From Augochlora pura (taxonomy: Eukaryota > Arthropoda > Insecta > Hymenoptera > Halictidae): a stretch of DNA of 64,000 nt. Shown piece by piece: positions 10,701 through 22,005 of the stretch. Where the stretch lies: positions 12,709,640-12,773,639 of the forward strand of contig NC_135781.1 in the NCBI RefSeq assembly GCF_028453695.1. The letters run 5' to 3'. Made by a program: the position numbers and the translations under genes. Position 1 is the stretch's first letter; every line of letters starts with the position of its first letter. The notes under the pieces are model-generated. The model did not search any database, was not told the DNA's origin, and was given only the letters and a program-made list of their open reading frames with translations.

Positions 10701-13148
10701 ATTAGGCGTAGCTCCCCGGATCATTAAGCGCATTCACCCGAATCAAATAGAAGCGATTTAAATCTATTATCTCGTCGGTCGTCGCATTGAAATCAATTAT
10801 GTGTTACAAAGCAGACGACGGTCTCCGAGGACAGTGCTATCAGAAAAATCCGATAATCCTGTGGCCAGGCGCGGGCGCAAATTGGCAGGTCCGCCGCAGA
10901 CACAATTTTCCTGGCGTTTAATCGAGTCACGTGTAAACAAGCTCCTCTACTTATCTGTCGAAGCTGCCGAGTGTATCCACACGCGAGGAATCGAAACAGC
11001 TCGCTGGGACAGGGAACTCGTTTTCCGTCCCCTCCCGCTGTTTCCCGCTTCTTCTGTGTCCTAGCGAGCCACAGCAAGTTCAGCTTCTACCTCGCTCTGT
11101 TATCTCACCTCTTTCTCATTCTGTCTTTTTCTCTCTCCCCCTTTGCTCCTCTTTCTCTCTCAACTTCTCTCTATCATCGTCTATGTCCTGTTGTCCCGCT
11201 TTTCCTTTTTCTGCGTCGCCTCGCTTTCGTACGTACCCTTTTTTCGGCAAAAGTCGACAATCTGATATATTTACGTCCAAGTAACAACCGTTCGCCCTGC
11301 GTGCTCGATCGATATCGTTTGAACACGTACAGACACCGCGCACCGTTTACCTACAAGCGCTCGCTGGTTGTGCCGCAGCTCGAGAAATTATTCGCAATAT
11401 TTGTGGAACACGACGAGTGGCCGCCTCGGCTCGACTTTCGTTTCATCTCCAATCGGCTACCTCGCATAAAAGTTTTATCTTGAACGTTATGTCAGCAAAA
11501 AGGCGGATGGAAGTTGCGACTCGTTACAATTGCCAGAGAAACGATCCTACAGCGCTACACTTCGTGACGCTGGATTCAATGGGACCAATTCAGGCGGACG
11601 ATCGATACGAAGTATCTTACATGCATTATTAATATCCGATATTAATATTTCGGGCCCCTCTGAGAACAGAAATGATTTAAAACTGGATAAATCGTTTAAT
11701 TGCTGCATCACTCGTTACGACAGAATTATTTAGTCAGATTTGAAATTTCAGTTTTATAACAATCTATTGATGGCTAACATTTAGTGGGTGGTATAACAGC
11801 CATGGTGATAAAGTACTGAACTTCTTTTTAGAAGTTAGAAAGATTTGTTAACTGGTTGACGTTTAAAAGAAATTTTCATGTAATTGCAATTGGTTGAAGT
11901 TGCGTTCTAATTATTTGTCATGCTAATCAAATGTTTATAATTTTATTCATGGATCAGTACGCGGATACCATTTCTCTCATTTGATTAACGCCCAGACAAT
12001 TCTTTGAAATATTATATTTACAACATTGATCGTATATCTTCCATCCGAAAGGTAATATAATAAATTTCTAGAATGTAGTTATATTGTTACAATATACAGT
12101 GGTACATTAAATTTCATTGGTAATGTCATTGCAGATAATATATTCTACCACTCTCCTTCGGTGTTCGTATTGAACATTCACAAAGTATAACTGCAATTTT
12201 TCTGCTCTTTTTACACGATTTACAGGTATTGTTTATTCTGTTTGAAAATCATCCTTGCTAACGTGTTTTGATTTCTAGTTACCTGCGGTAAAACGTTGAT
12301 GAAACTAAAACGCTAATTAATTAATAAAACTATTAAAAAGCCAATTAAAATTACAGTGAACGAATCGAAGTTAAAACAAACCGCTGAGACGGTGTTATTG
12401 CATCTTTCATACTTTTTTAAGCGCAAAAATATGATGTAAAAATAATAGATATAGAACTAGATAATAATAACACATTTCTGTAATTGTAGCTAGAGAATTG
12501 TAACTAAAGAAATTGTAACTAGAATTTTAAATATGTTAAAACATGAGTATAATCATTTATTTATTATTTAATGAAAATCCTCTTTGCTTCCTAAGACTGA
12601 AATATGTAAACACTTTGTATATCTTATATCACCGTAAAGTAAACGGTACACTTTTCATTCAAGGATGAATAGAACGACCAAGAGAGATCTTACACCACGT
12701 TTTAAAAGATCCTTATAAAAAGGAAGTCTCAATCTTCAAACCTATGATAGACTCATTTACTAAAAAGATTTTCCAATATTTTCAGAGACGTTTCAATTTG
12801 AAGCATTTTCGAGAAAAATCGTGTCTCCGGTCTTTTCCATCCTCTGTAACCTAGAGAAACATATTACACCTATAACACGCTTGATTCGATCCACGTTTTA
12901 AAACCGTGTTAAACAAAACGCAGAAATACTGCAAATTATGGCAATGCGTTCCTTGTTAGATAATCATAGTTCAAATCATGGTTTTTCGAACTCGTATTAT
13001 GAATATAGGCTAATCGCGTTAGAATATGATGTTACAAATGGACTATCAGAATTTTTGCACAATGCTACTTACCGAAACAATAGCTCCAGAATATATTATT
13101 ACAAGAGATTGTCACAAAACTGAAAAACGAACTGTTAAAACATACATG
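10701..13148. other. GC block with pyrimidine tract, then AT-rich spacer
   Basis: GC-rich to about 11620. Roughly 11090-11210 is strongly biased to C and T on the + strand; the 170-codon frame at 10971-11483 runs through it and is low-complexity, so I do not call it. From 11640 the DNA is AT-rich. A short 3-unit repeat built on AATTGTAACTA lies at 12482-12525. Positions 12868-12945 match 51643-51720 in patches, including TTAAACAAAACG and TGCAAATTA. Confidence 0.4.
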
Positions 13149-13381
13149 CTTATACCATATACAATACTTTTATTTCATACTTTACATAAGATACTTTTGT
13201 TAATCAACAAACAGTTGACTATAATATTTAAAAAAATTAAAATTATGATTATAAACTTTTATATTTTAGTAAGTAAAGTGATATTACTAAATACAATAAA
13301 TATCATTGTAAAATTTAGAGAACAAGAAACGACTTCTATTTCGTAGCACATCAGTGTCAACTACTCAGTAATACGTTCGAA
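13149..13381 (+). mobile_element. Partial copy (N) of the 63.4-kb TTAA-type element
   Basis: Aligns with 63470-63720 in the same orientation. The first part is almost identical, including ATACTTTTGTTAATCAACA, GTTGACTATAATATTTAAA and GTAAAGTGATATTACTAAAT. The terminal CCCTTTCG-type repeats and TTAA seen at 63.4 kb are not recognisable here, so the ends are lost or altered. Non-coding; an open frame crossing it (13026-13346) is a by-product of AT-richness. Confidence 0.65.
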
Positions 13382-15497
13382 GCTTCGGAACGAGTCTAGA
13401 TCGACGATCGTCCGATGTTTCGCCGAAAAATTATAGCAATTCGACTATCGGCTATTGTTCTAAAATCGAAAAGCGGCCGAGTACTTTCAGCACGCGAAAT
13501 CTTCGTATTCCGACAAGTCCGCGCGCGTCGAACCGTGAGATATGAAGCTCACGCAGCGGGAAGGGGAAGAAAGTTCGGGGCACACTTATTTCGGGCGGCG
13601 TAAAAAATATCACCGGCGATACTCTCCCGCGTTCGTATATCCTGGCGCTTTAGGTACGATCAGCATCAAACTCGATTTCGCCCGGGTATAAATCTCGGAG
13701 GCCCCGACAAGGTGTATCGTGCTTTTCCAGAAGGTTATAGGGAGTCTTCGTGCCGGTTACATGGTGGTGGTTGTGGCGTCGAAACGACACGAGACGCGGC
13801 CGGATGGGGCAAGGTGAGGCGGGGGACTGGGTAGAGCGCACGAATATAGATGGCAGGTACGTGTTGTCCTGGGCGACCGAGCCCCGAGCTGCACTCGACT
13901 GATTTACTACCCTCGTCTTTGGCTCCTAGGGTATCGGATTCGTCGAAGGTCCGGCCGAGGGTGCCAATCGAAAGTTGTATTAAAACGACGATGCCTCGCA
14001 CGATATACGCGCCCGCCGTACCCGGCCCCGTGCTCATGGAAATCCTTCTTCCGCTGTCACTTGTCGGGATCCCATAACGGAACCGTGGAAAGAAGTTTTT
14101 CACGAGGGGAAGTTTTTCCGGTTACGATGCCGATACTCCAACGCGATCTGCTTCCGCCTCCGGTTTTATTGTGGGAAAACGGATCTGTCAAACGGCCCCC
14201 GGGACAATCCGCGTCCGGACATACCCTGGAACGATCAGGTTCATGGTTTTGAACATGATCCTCCATATCCCGCCATTCACGGTCTCGCGTACCACGATTA
14301 GCCTGGATACTTTTCGGTGGAGACCAGCTAGGGAATTTTTCATAAACGGCTTGATCTCTCGGCCGAACATTTATAAAACAAGTATATTTTCCAGCGAAAG
14401 CAGCTAAGGAATTCTTCATTATCCAAACACGTTATCCGTGTAAATAGCTCAGTTTGTGGCGCCCCATGCTGCACTATTTAATATATTAGGTGTACAAATT
14501 AATCATTGGGCTTTTCCGTTGGAGTATTTATTTAAAAATAATTTTATAAATACTTTATAATCGTCAAAATAAACCTCATCAGCATCAATGAATAGTAATT
14601 AGCTATTTAAATAAAAAATATGAATAATTTGAAATCAACTCATACGTCTCCATATGTAATAGCTCCAACGACAATTTTCCAGATTATATACGAACGTGTT
14701 TATATTGTTATAAAAATAAGATTAGGGAAAAGTCACAATATTGGTTGTATTTCGTACAATGTGAATAACTATTTTCTGCTAGTATTCGATTTTTCCTGCG
14801 TTTTTCGTTTATTACGTTTATTATGTAGTATATATTTTTATCAAGTGATTAAGTAAATATTAGTAACAAAATTGTTAATTTTATGAAATGAAACCGTCTT
14901 TTTGACCCAATATTTTAACAGCGACACTTACTCTGTGTTTGACGAGTATACTTTGTCATCGTTTGATTCTCGCGACATATACATAGATGAGAGCTCTGAA
15001 AAGGGGCGCCACAGCTAACTGGTTAATTCATTTCTGAAGTGACAACAATATCTCAATCCTCCTAGGTGTTCACGTAATTGGAGTATCGCTCGACGGTGGT
15101 TCAGACGATAAGAGTAAAACGGAAGTTCACTACATCGAGCTTTTGCGCGACGCAAATGGATTTATGATTCTAAATACATCTGGATTCTTGAGATCAGAAG
15201 AAATTTGAATTACTCGGTACAGCGGAGGGTCGCGGGACAGAACTAAAACATGCAGAAATAATTCGCGAGTTGTTCCTTCCGGCTTCCCCGGGCAGAAAAA
15301 TATTCGCGCTGAAACAAGAGACCGCTCACCGGAATATTGCTCAGGTACTCTGGAATGGAGGCGAAAGAATATTTTCCAGGAGAAGAATGCGAATAACCGA
15401 GATGCTTGCGAGTGGATAGATAATTAAATCGTTTAAAACAGTGTCTGTACCGCGGGGGCTGGGAAGCGCGGGTGCTGTCGGGCCTTCCCTCGCTTTT
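13382..15497. other. GC block, AT-rich interval with mariner-like tip, GC block
   Basis: 13385-14430 is CpG-rich with many mutually antisense frames and no recognisable domain. 14431-15060 is AT-rich; TATTAGGTGTACAAATTAAT at about 14483 resembles a mariner left end with TA, but no matching right end was found. From 15060 the DNA is GC-richer. A 160-codon antisense frame (15243-15725) is one of the longest in the window but has no domain, signal peptide or composition that supports a gene. Confidence 0.4.
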
Positions 15498-15518
15498 CGT
15501 TTTTCGTTTTTCGTTTTT
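15498..15518. repeat. (CGTTTTT)3 microsatellite
   Basis: Three perfect 7-bp units of CGTTTTT, with partial units on each side. It lies in a GC-richer block and has no evident function. Confidence 0.8.
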
Positions 15519-17706
15519 CCTTAGGTGTTCAAACCGCGAATGATCGAGTGGCCAATGTCGCGTCGTTAAAAATTTGCAGCCACTGCCGGACGAATGGCCG
15601 CGATCCTTATCGCGGGTTATACAGGCCGCTATTAACAACCGCCGCAAAAACCCGCAATCTGAGGTCGAAGATAAATCGTTGCTCGTTGCGCCGCGATCTT
15701 TCCTGTAACTTGACGTAGCCGCCATTTGTTCGGTGCTACGGTTTTACGTTTCACAGACCGAAAGAATTCGCGCCGCTCTTATCGTCTCTCGTGTCGGAAG
15801 AATCGCGATGAATTCACCACCGTAGAGCGGGGGGATAGATTGTGGATAACGGAGTGATAGCTGCACAATGCTGTTCCCTTTTTGAATTGCAATATCTGAG
15901 AATCAGAAAATTGCTGAGCGGCGGAACTACAGCCATGATTAATATTAATACTCCGGAACTAATTATTAATCGTTCGCTGTCCTTATTTCACAATTACAAG
16001 CCTATGCGTGCGAGGAGTTTGTAGGTATCAAAATTTAAACAGAACTATTTATCTTTCGTTTGTTATATTCCAAAGTGACAACAGTTTCGTATGAAGAATA
16101 GAGTAGGTTATGAAAATGAAGGACTGATAGGGATTGGTATCGCTAGACTCATTTCAAATAAGTAGTAATATTTTATGTTGTTACATAGCTTAATCAAACC
16201 ATGATATACTACAGTACAAAGATTTACTGCGAATAATGTATGTATTATATTAGAATAAGGGGTTGAAACATGTCAAAAATATATATTGCCAATACCGATT
16301 TATTTCGCTATTTGGATTCTTTGATATTTTAGCGTAGTATCGTCAATCTTTTGGATACATCGCTAGTTCAAAGACACTCGAATATTCGAGGACCCCTTTG
16401 AGGGATGAGAATGGATCATCCCACCGAAGTCCTTCTGACAGTTAAAAATCTGCGGAACAAAGATATGTTGGCTTCCGTTTGAATATCGGGGTCACCGTTA
16501 CCATGACGCGCACCGAATATTATACAGACACCATAAATAAACCGCAAGGTAGGGGTAGGTGGAAGGGTATCCCGCTGCGACGAAATATCACCTCGAGATG
16601 GCTTCTGCTAGGAAAGCCAGATTAGAATTCGGATGCAGTCGTGGCCCCAGCCTCGTGGGATGTGGCCCCGGCGGAATAGGCTGGCGGAAAGGTTCTGCCA
16701 GTAAGGTCGGTCGTATTATAAAATTTCCTCTCGACCCAAAAGGCGGGAAACACCGGTTGACCTTTTAGGTGGGCTCGTAAATAAATCCTGATTTATTCTT
16801 GGTCAACCCGGGATGCTCGAACATTGATCCGGACGTGACCGATGGAAGTTTTTTGCGTTGAAAGACCAAACGGTGTAACAAACGAAACGTGACCCGCTAA
16901 CTCATCCCCGTCCTCTAACATTTTAGCCAAAGTCGGTTGTTACAAAAAACAATGATCAAGAGCCGATTCTTTTGTTTTTTAATCGAATAGATCACCGTAC
17001 TGGTCAAAAACGGCTGACTGATGAAAAAGTATATTTACTTTGTTATTAAAGAATAATATATTTTATAAAAGTGTCATATTTAAACAAAATGTGAAGATAA
17101 TTCAGTATAACCGATTGCAATAGCTAATTGATCAACACGTTGAGTGTTGAATGTCAATCCCTCAAGTTTCCACGATATCAAACTTATTTAATTTATGAAT
17201 ACGAAATAAACGAATTAAAATTTGCCATAGTAATTTTAATTACAATAGTTCAGTTTTTTAACAATCTGCAAATTCTAGCAACGTCGAGTTTGTTCGTATA
17301 TATCGTAACAGAAATGAATTTCGTAACCTAGTTAAAAATTAATGTAACTCATATATTTCAGACTACATGACCTGTTTAATAAAGGGAGCCGTTTATTTCG
17401 AATGTGGTCTAACTTCATTTAAATACAGATATCTGAAGATTTTGCGATTTAATAAATTTATTAAAATGTTGGTAACTGATAGAACATGGTAGTATAATCT
17501 GTTTCTAAGGGTTATTTCGTTCCAGTGGTTTTGCTGAAATGAAATCATGTATAACAAACGTAAATATTAAAATAGCTGTCTCGATGTTTTTAGAAAATGG
17601 CCATTTAGGCCAATTTCAAGCTAAATCGCTTCAATACTTGGCAAGAATCTTTAGTGGATATCATTTACATCGACGGGTTAAATGAAGGGCTATAGATATA
17701 TGTTTC
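15519..17706. other. Mixed GC and AT-rich DNA, no gene seen
   Basis: GC-richer to about 15860 and again at 16380-16900; AT-rich elsewhere. Short frames (15842-16024, 16559-16768, 17128-17331) have no recognisable domain. No structural repeat noted. Confidence 0.4.
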
Positions 17707-17710
17707 TTAA

Positions 17711-18234
17711 CCCCTTGCAGTATGATTTTTTTCATTGTTATAATGGCAAACGTCTTTTCCATTCTAATTATTTTTTAGGAGAAAAAGAAAATTTAATATA
17801 TATTATATTAAATATTTATATATATTTATTTATTTATGCCTCACGGCCAAGAAATTGGACTTGGTTTATAAACACCTACAATACACTTCTATATTAACCT
17901 TTCATTCTTTATATTCAAACCTTCTCCACTCTCATTTTCACTCTTGTCCCTTATCCTACTGACTAAAATCTGTTTCTACCTTCTACCCTTTTCCTTCTAT
18001 TGCATCTGTTTTGCTTTTGGTTTATCTTTAGTCTTTTACGCTAAAATCCTAATAATGCCCTCTGAAAAGAGATTTATATTTATTGTACGTCTACATTTAC
18101 TAGAATAATTAAACATTGATCACAGGAGGGCAGAAATTTATTTCGACTTAAAAGAACGGAATAACAATTATATTTAACAGGATATTAATAGAAATCCCCA
18201 TCACGAGTCTGACTCATTAATGTACGGCAAGGGG
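17711..18234. mobile_element. TTAA-flanked piggyBac-like element (B), 524 bp
   Basis: TTAA at 17707-17710 is followed by CCCCTTGCAGTATGATT. The right end, reverse complemented, begins CCCCTTGCCGTACATTAAT and is followed by TTAA at 18235-18238. Just inside the right end is the near-palindrome CGAGTCTGACTC. It is the longest member of the family that includes C, D, H and I: all carry a CCCCTTGC(A/C)(C/G)TA-type tip and a GAGT...ACTC palindrome by one end. The AT-rich interior codes for nothing recognisable. Confidence 0.75.
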
Positions 18235-18238
18235 TTAA

Positions 18239-20150
18239 AAGCAAAATCACTTCTTCCATAATACATTCAAACCAGCAATTCGGCGTTTAATTCACCTGCA
18301 CCCTCTGGAAAACGGTATTTTCAAACGTACGCGTACAATCGAGCAGTTCGCTAAACACAATACTCAAAGTAATTACGAAAGTGTCATCTTCGGTAACCGG
18401 TCTCGTAAATAATCGAAATCGACAACTAAAAGTCGTAAGGTTGATGGAGCGATACCGCGGAAACGATGGGAATAACAGGGAACGACACGAGGGGAGTAAT
18501 GCATGAATAAGTCCAGTTCCCATAGACAATCGGAAACCGACCATCGAGACACGAACGAGAGTAATACGTCGGATCGTGTGGAACTACCGAAGGACAATAA
18601 AACCGAGGGAATTTTTGGTACGAAACCGTCTTGAGCAGCAGTAAGGAAGATGCGATCTACTAACTCTCCTAGGAAAGTAGTTCGAGTGTCTTCAGTGGCG
18701 AAATGATACGGACGTTATGACAGATGCTCAAAGGTAACGATAATTTCGGATAATGGTGAAGGCTCTTCGGGAAATACGGGATCATGGTGACCGATGTAGT
18801 GCATACACCTTCTCTCGACATTTGCAGTAAACACAGCGGTGGCGCATTGTCAGGCTAGGATTATTGCCCCGAAGCCGTTCAAACTGTTTCGAACTGTTGG
18901 AAGAATATATCGATGAAAGACTAATACCATAATTCGTAGAAAATTCTGCAAAATCATGTGAATCAATTTTCAAAACACTGCGCGCCCCATGACTTATGTA
19001 AAATAATTGGCAATATTATAGATCTAATTAATCCATGTATATTTGTATGATACGTACGTGGTTTGTAGTGATCTACATTCAGACTATTGTGCATTCTGTA
19101 TGTGTATAGACCTTTGTGTACACACCCCGAATGGATATTTCAGGCGAAGGCAATGGTATCCTATTAGACATTAATTAGGGTATCCTGATATCGCGAACTA
19201 TATAATGATATGTTTGATTTAACTTCCGATAATGTGTAAACTTCGTCGAATGTTCCTTCGGATAAACATAGACTCTTGATAATGCACACGTTGACTATTT
19301 TGGTAGACTAATGTTTCGTTAAACGTTTACAGTACTTTTACGTCTATGTTGGACTTCATTATGTTTTGTTATACTTTCATTTATGTAGACTGAGGATATC
19401 ATAAAACGTCGATTATTTTTAACTATTCATTATTTGAAATATCCCAAGCGTGTGCAGTATTTAAGGAATCCGAGTAATTAAATTATTAAATGTAATGCTA
19501 TCGTATTCGTTGAGAATTTAATGATAACCATCGCTCAGTGCTACTAATTTATATCATAAATTCGAAGAATATTGACAGGCTCTTCAGTAAGTGAACTGTG
19601 TCGATAATAAATGAAATCGCTTTCGATCCATTTTTTAAGAAATTTTAAACTATAAGAAGGAATAGCGTCCAGCTGGGTTAGGTTACGGATTTAAATATTT
19701 GTGAGTTTGATATGTATGAAAACTCAACAATAATTTGATATTACGAAAAGAAAATGTCAACAAAAAAAAGCGAAATTATTCGTTAACTATTAAATATAAG
19801 GTTAATAAAGGTCAATACTTTTTTACTTAGAATTCGACATTCTTCCATGTTTTTATGTAAAAAATATAGTAATCCATTTAAGAAAAAAAGTTATTCTTCA
19901 AATATGCAGAACGGCTCCACCTATAAAAAATTAAGGCACTACATACTATTATCTTTTAAACTACGCAACTTTGGAATTGAAAAAGTTGCCCAATGTATAT
20001 TTTGTAAGTTCCGGGAGGTATAATATTTTATATTATTAAATAACTTAAATTATAATGAATTGCAGTAAATAATATATCCATTGTGTCAAACGTTAAATTA
20101 CTTCAAATGAAAATACTTTCAAGACGGAAGAACTGTCCAACCTGTCCTTA
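18239..20150. other. No gene; GC-richer start then AT-rich
   Basis: Moderately GC-rich to about 18970, AT-rich afterwards. Antisense frames at 18287-18544 and 18373-18597 overlap each other and have no domain. Nothing else noted. Confidence 0.4.
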
Positions 20151-20154
20151 TTAA

Positions 20155-20413
20155 CCCCTTGCACTATGATTCCTTTCATGCTATGTCAATTATCATTTAA
20201 TCATTCTTAATACTTTCTTTAATAGGACTAGACAATTCCTATTTCATGTATTGTCTTACATTCCTATTTCTTGTATTGTCTTTCGTTTCTGTACTTTGAT
20301 AACAGAAGGATTACGTTTGGTTTCGATTTAAAATAAATTAGTAATATTCGTATTTAGTAGATCATGTGTGAAATCTTTATCGCGAGTCTGACTCGTTATT
20401 ATAGTACAAGCGG
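20155..20413. mobile_element. TTAA-flanked piggyBac-like MITE (C)
   Basis: TTAA at 20151-20154 is followed by CCCCTTGCACTATGATTCC. The right end, reverse complemented, is CCGCTTGTACTATAATAAC, with TTAA at 20414-20417. The palindrome CGAGTCTGACTCG lies near the right end. The left 18 bases are nearly identical to the left end of element D (21455), and the interiors also align. Directly after the right TTAA the sequence ACTCTTTGCAGTAT (20418-20431) resembles another end of the same family. Confidence 0.75.
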
Positions 20414-20417
20414 TTAA

Positions 20418-21450
20418 ACTCTTTGCAGTATTTAACGTTTCTATTAATTACAAACGTTAACTGACGTTTCGGCTCAGTTCATGTTGAAGTAAAAGCCACT
20501 TCACACTTCGCTTTAACTAGAAATTTCGCACGCAGGTCGTATAATCATTAATCTGAACGAACACTCGTAATTGACTTGGAGAATCTCGGTTTCTGACGGT
20601 TCTGGAAGCGAGACCCTTTGAAGACGGCACGGCCCGGGATGAAAAACCGCGAATCCTGAGTTCCCTGGCCGGGAAGACGTCGAGGGTTGCCGAGGATGGT
20701 GTCAAAGCGAGGCTGGAAGAAGGACGCCCGTTGGTAACTCTTTGGGAGGACTCGTGTGTCAGAAATCCGGTCACGTCTTAGGATCCCAGTGCAAGACACG
20801 AGTGTACCTCAGCCTTTCCCCTCTTTCTCCTCTCCTTCCCCCCTGCCGTCTCTCTGTCCCCGTCCAGTTGGTTAAGACCCTCCGAAGTAGGTACCTATCG
20901 CTTGTATCGTCGTGCTGCTCCTTCTGGTCGCGGCTGCATCCCAGACACCAGTGGAAGAAAACGAAACGCGGCGGACGGCACGCTGCTCTTCTCGGATTTT
21001 CCCCGGCAACTTTGCGATACGTTAAGTTTCAGTTTCCCGTGCCCGGTGCAGTCTGCGCCGGGGAAAGTTTCCGCCGATAGAGACGGAGCGCCCCTTCTAA
21101 ATAGAATGGAATCACGTACCGCGTTTTAGGTTGTTGTCGGCGCTGTGTATTAGATCGACCCGCGACGCTTCAGGCGTCCTCGATGGAAGTTTAAAGAGTC
21201 GTGGCAGGCGCGAACTTGCGTACCTGTTTGGGGGCGGATGGTGTGATCCGACGGAAGATGGTTTCACGTACAAATATTAGGTGTACGCGAAAGTTTCGGT
21301 CTCTCCTTGAACTCTCTTTTATTTAGACGCGATACGGGGTGGGTCGATAAGAATGATCTTTCGATGCTGCTCATTACATTCTTTATCAAACGATGCTGTT
21401 GGCCTCAGATAAATTTTATTGAACCACTTGCCGTGCCATTCTCTTCATAC
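20418..21450. other. GC block with pyrimidine tract and degenerate element ends
   Basis: A GC-rich block spans about 20540-21300 and includes a C/T-rich run at 20811-20870. TATTAGGTGTACGCGAAAG at about 21278 looks like a mariner-type tip, with no partner found. At 21423-21437 the sequence ACCACTTGCCGTGCC, preceded by TTGA, resembles a decayed end of the CCCCTTGCCGTAC family, 14 bp before the TTAA of element D. No gene. Confidence 0.4.
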
Positions 21451-21454
21451 TTAA

Positions 21455-21695
21455 CCTCTTGCACTATGATTCCTTTCACGCTGCATTGAATAGCACTTAT
21501 TTGTCGTTAATATTTTCCTTAATGAGACCAGACAATTCTTCTTTCTTTTATTTTCATTATGTACTTTCGTTTCCAGACTTTGATAACAGAAGAATACATT
21601 TGATTTCGATTTAAAATGAATTAATAATATCCACATATTTAGTAGATCTTTCATGAAAATATCACGAGTTTGGCTCGTTATTATAGTGCAACGGG
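21455..21695. mobile_element. TTAA-flanked piggyBac-like MITE (D)
   Basis: TTAA at 21451-21454 precedes CCTCTTGCACTATGATTCC. The right end, reverse complemented, reads CCCGTTGCACTATAATAAC, with TTAA at 21696-21699. Same family and same orientation as element C; the palindrome near the right end is degraded (CACGAGTTTGGCTCG). 241 bp, non-coding. Element E follows within about 85 bp. Confidence 0.75.
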
Positions 21696-21781
21696 TTAAA
21701 ACTTTTAGCAATTTTTCGATTGTAATAATTTCTAAGAAGGAAAAGGCTATTTCTATTTATTGTGTATCTACATTTATTTAA

Positions 21782-22001
21782 CCTCTTCAGGGATGAATTT
21801 TTATAGTAGGGAACAATCTATTTCATTTTCTCTTTTTTATTTATCATTCATTTCATTTCATTCGAAGAGGTTTTTTCAGTATTGCTGAGGGATTCTGTAG
21901 CGAAGAGTTTTTCAATTGATTATCATTTTCTTTACACTTGAAATAACTGTAATTTTAAGAAAGCTAGACTCACAAATACGTAGCAGTAACCCTGAAGAGT
22001 T
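21782..22001. mobile_element. TTAA-flanked MITE (E), CTCTTCAGGG family
   Basis: TTAA at 21778-21781 is followed by CCTCTTCAGGGATGAAT. The right end, reverse complemented, is ACTCTTCAGGGTTACTG, with TTAA at 22002-22005. The 10-bp core CTCTTCAGGG is perfect in both TIRs. The interior is related to F (47954) and inverted to G (5524): for example TTTTTATAGTAGGGAACA is identical in E and F. No subterminal palindrome is evident, which separates this family from the others. Confidence 0.7.
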
Positions 22002-22005
22002 TAAA

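Noticed and set aside
10971..11483. 170-codon open frame, the longest in the window
   Set aside because: It runs through a C/T-rich tract giving low-complexity Ser/Leu/Pro sequence, and has no domain or antisense-free context.
14483..14502. Mariner-like tip TATTAGGTGTACAAATTA
   Set aside because: No inverted partner was found downstream; a single 10-bp match is too weak to call an element.
15243..15725. 160-codon antisense open frame
   Set aside because: No recognisable domain or supporting start context, and it lies in a GC-richer block where long chance frames are expected.
21278..21296. Mariner-like tip TATTAGGTGTACGCGAAAG
   Set aside because: No partner end and no alignable interior.
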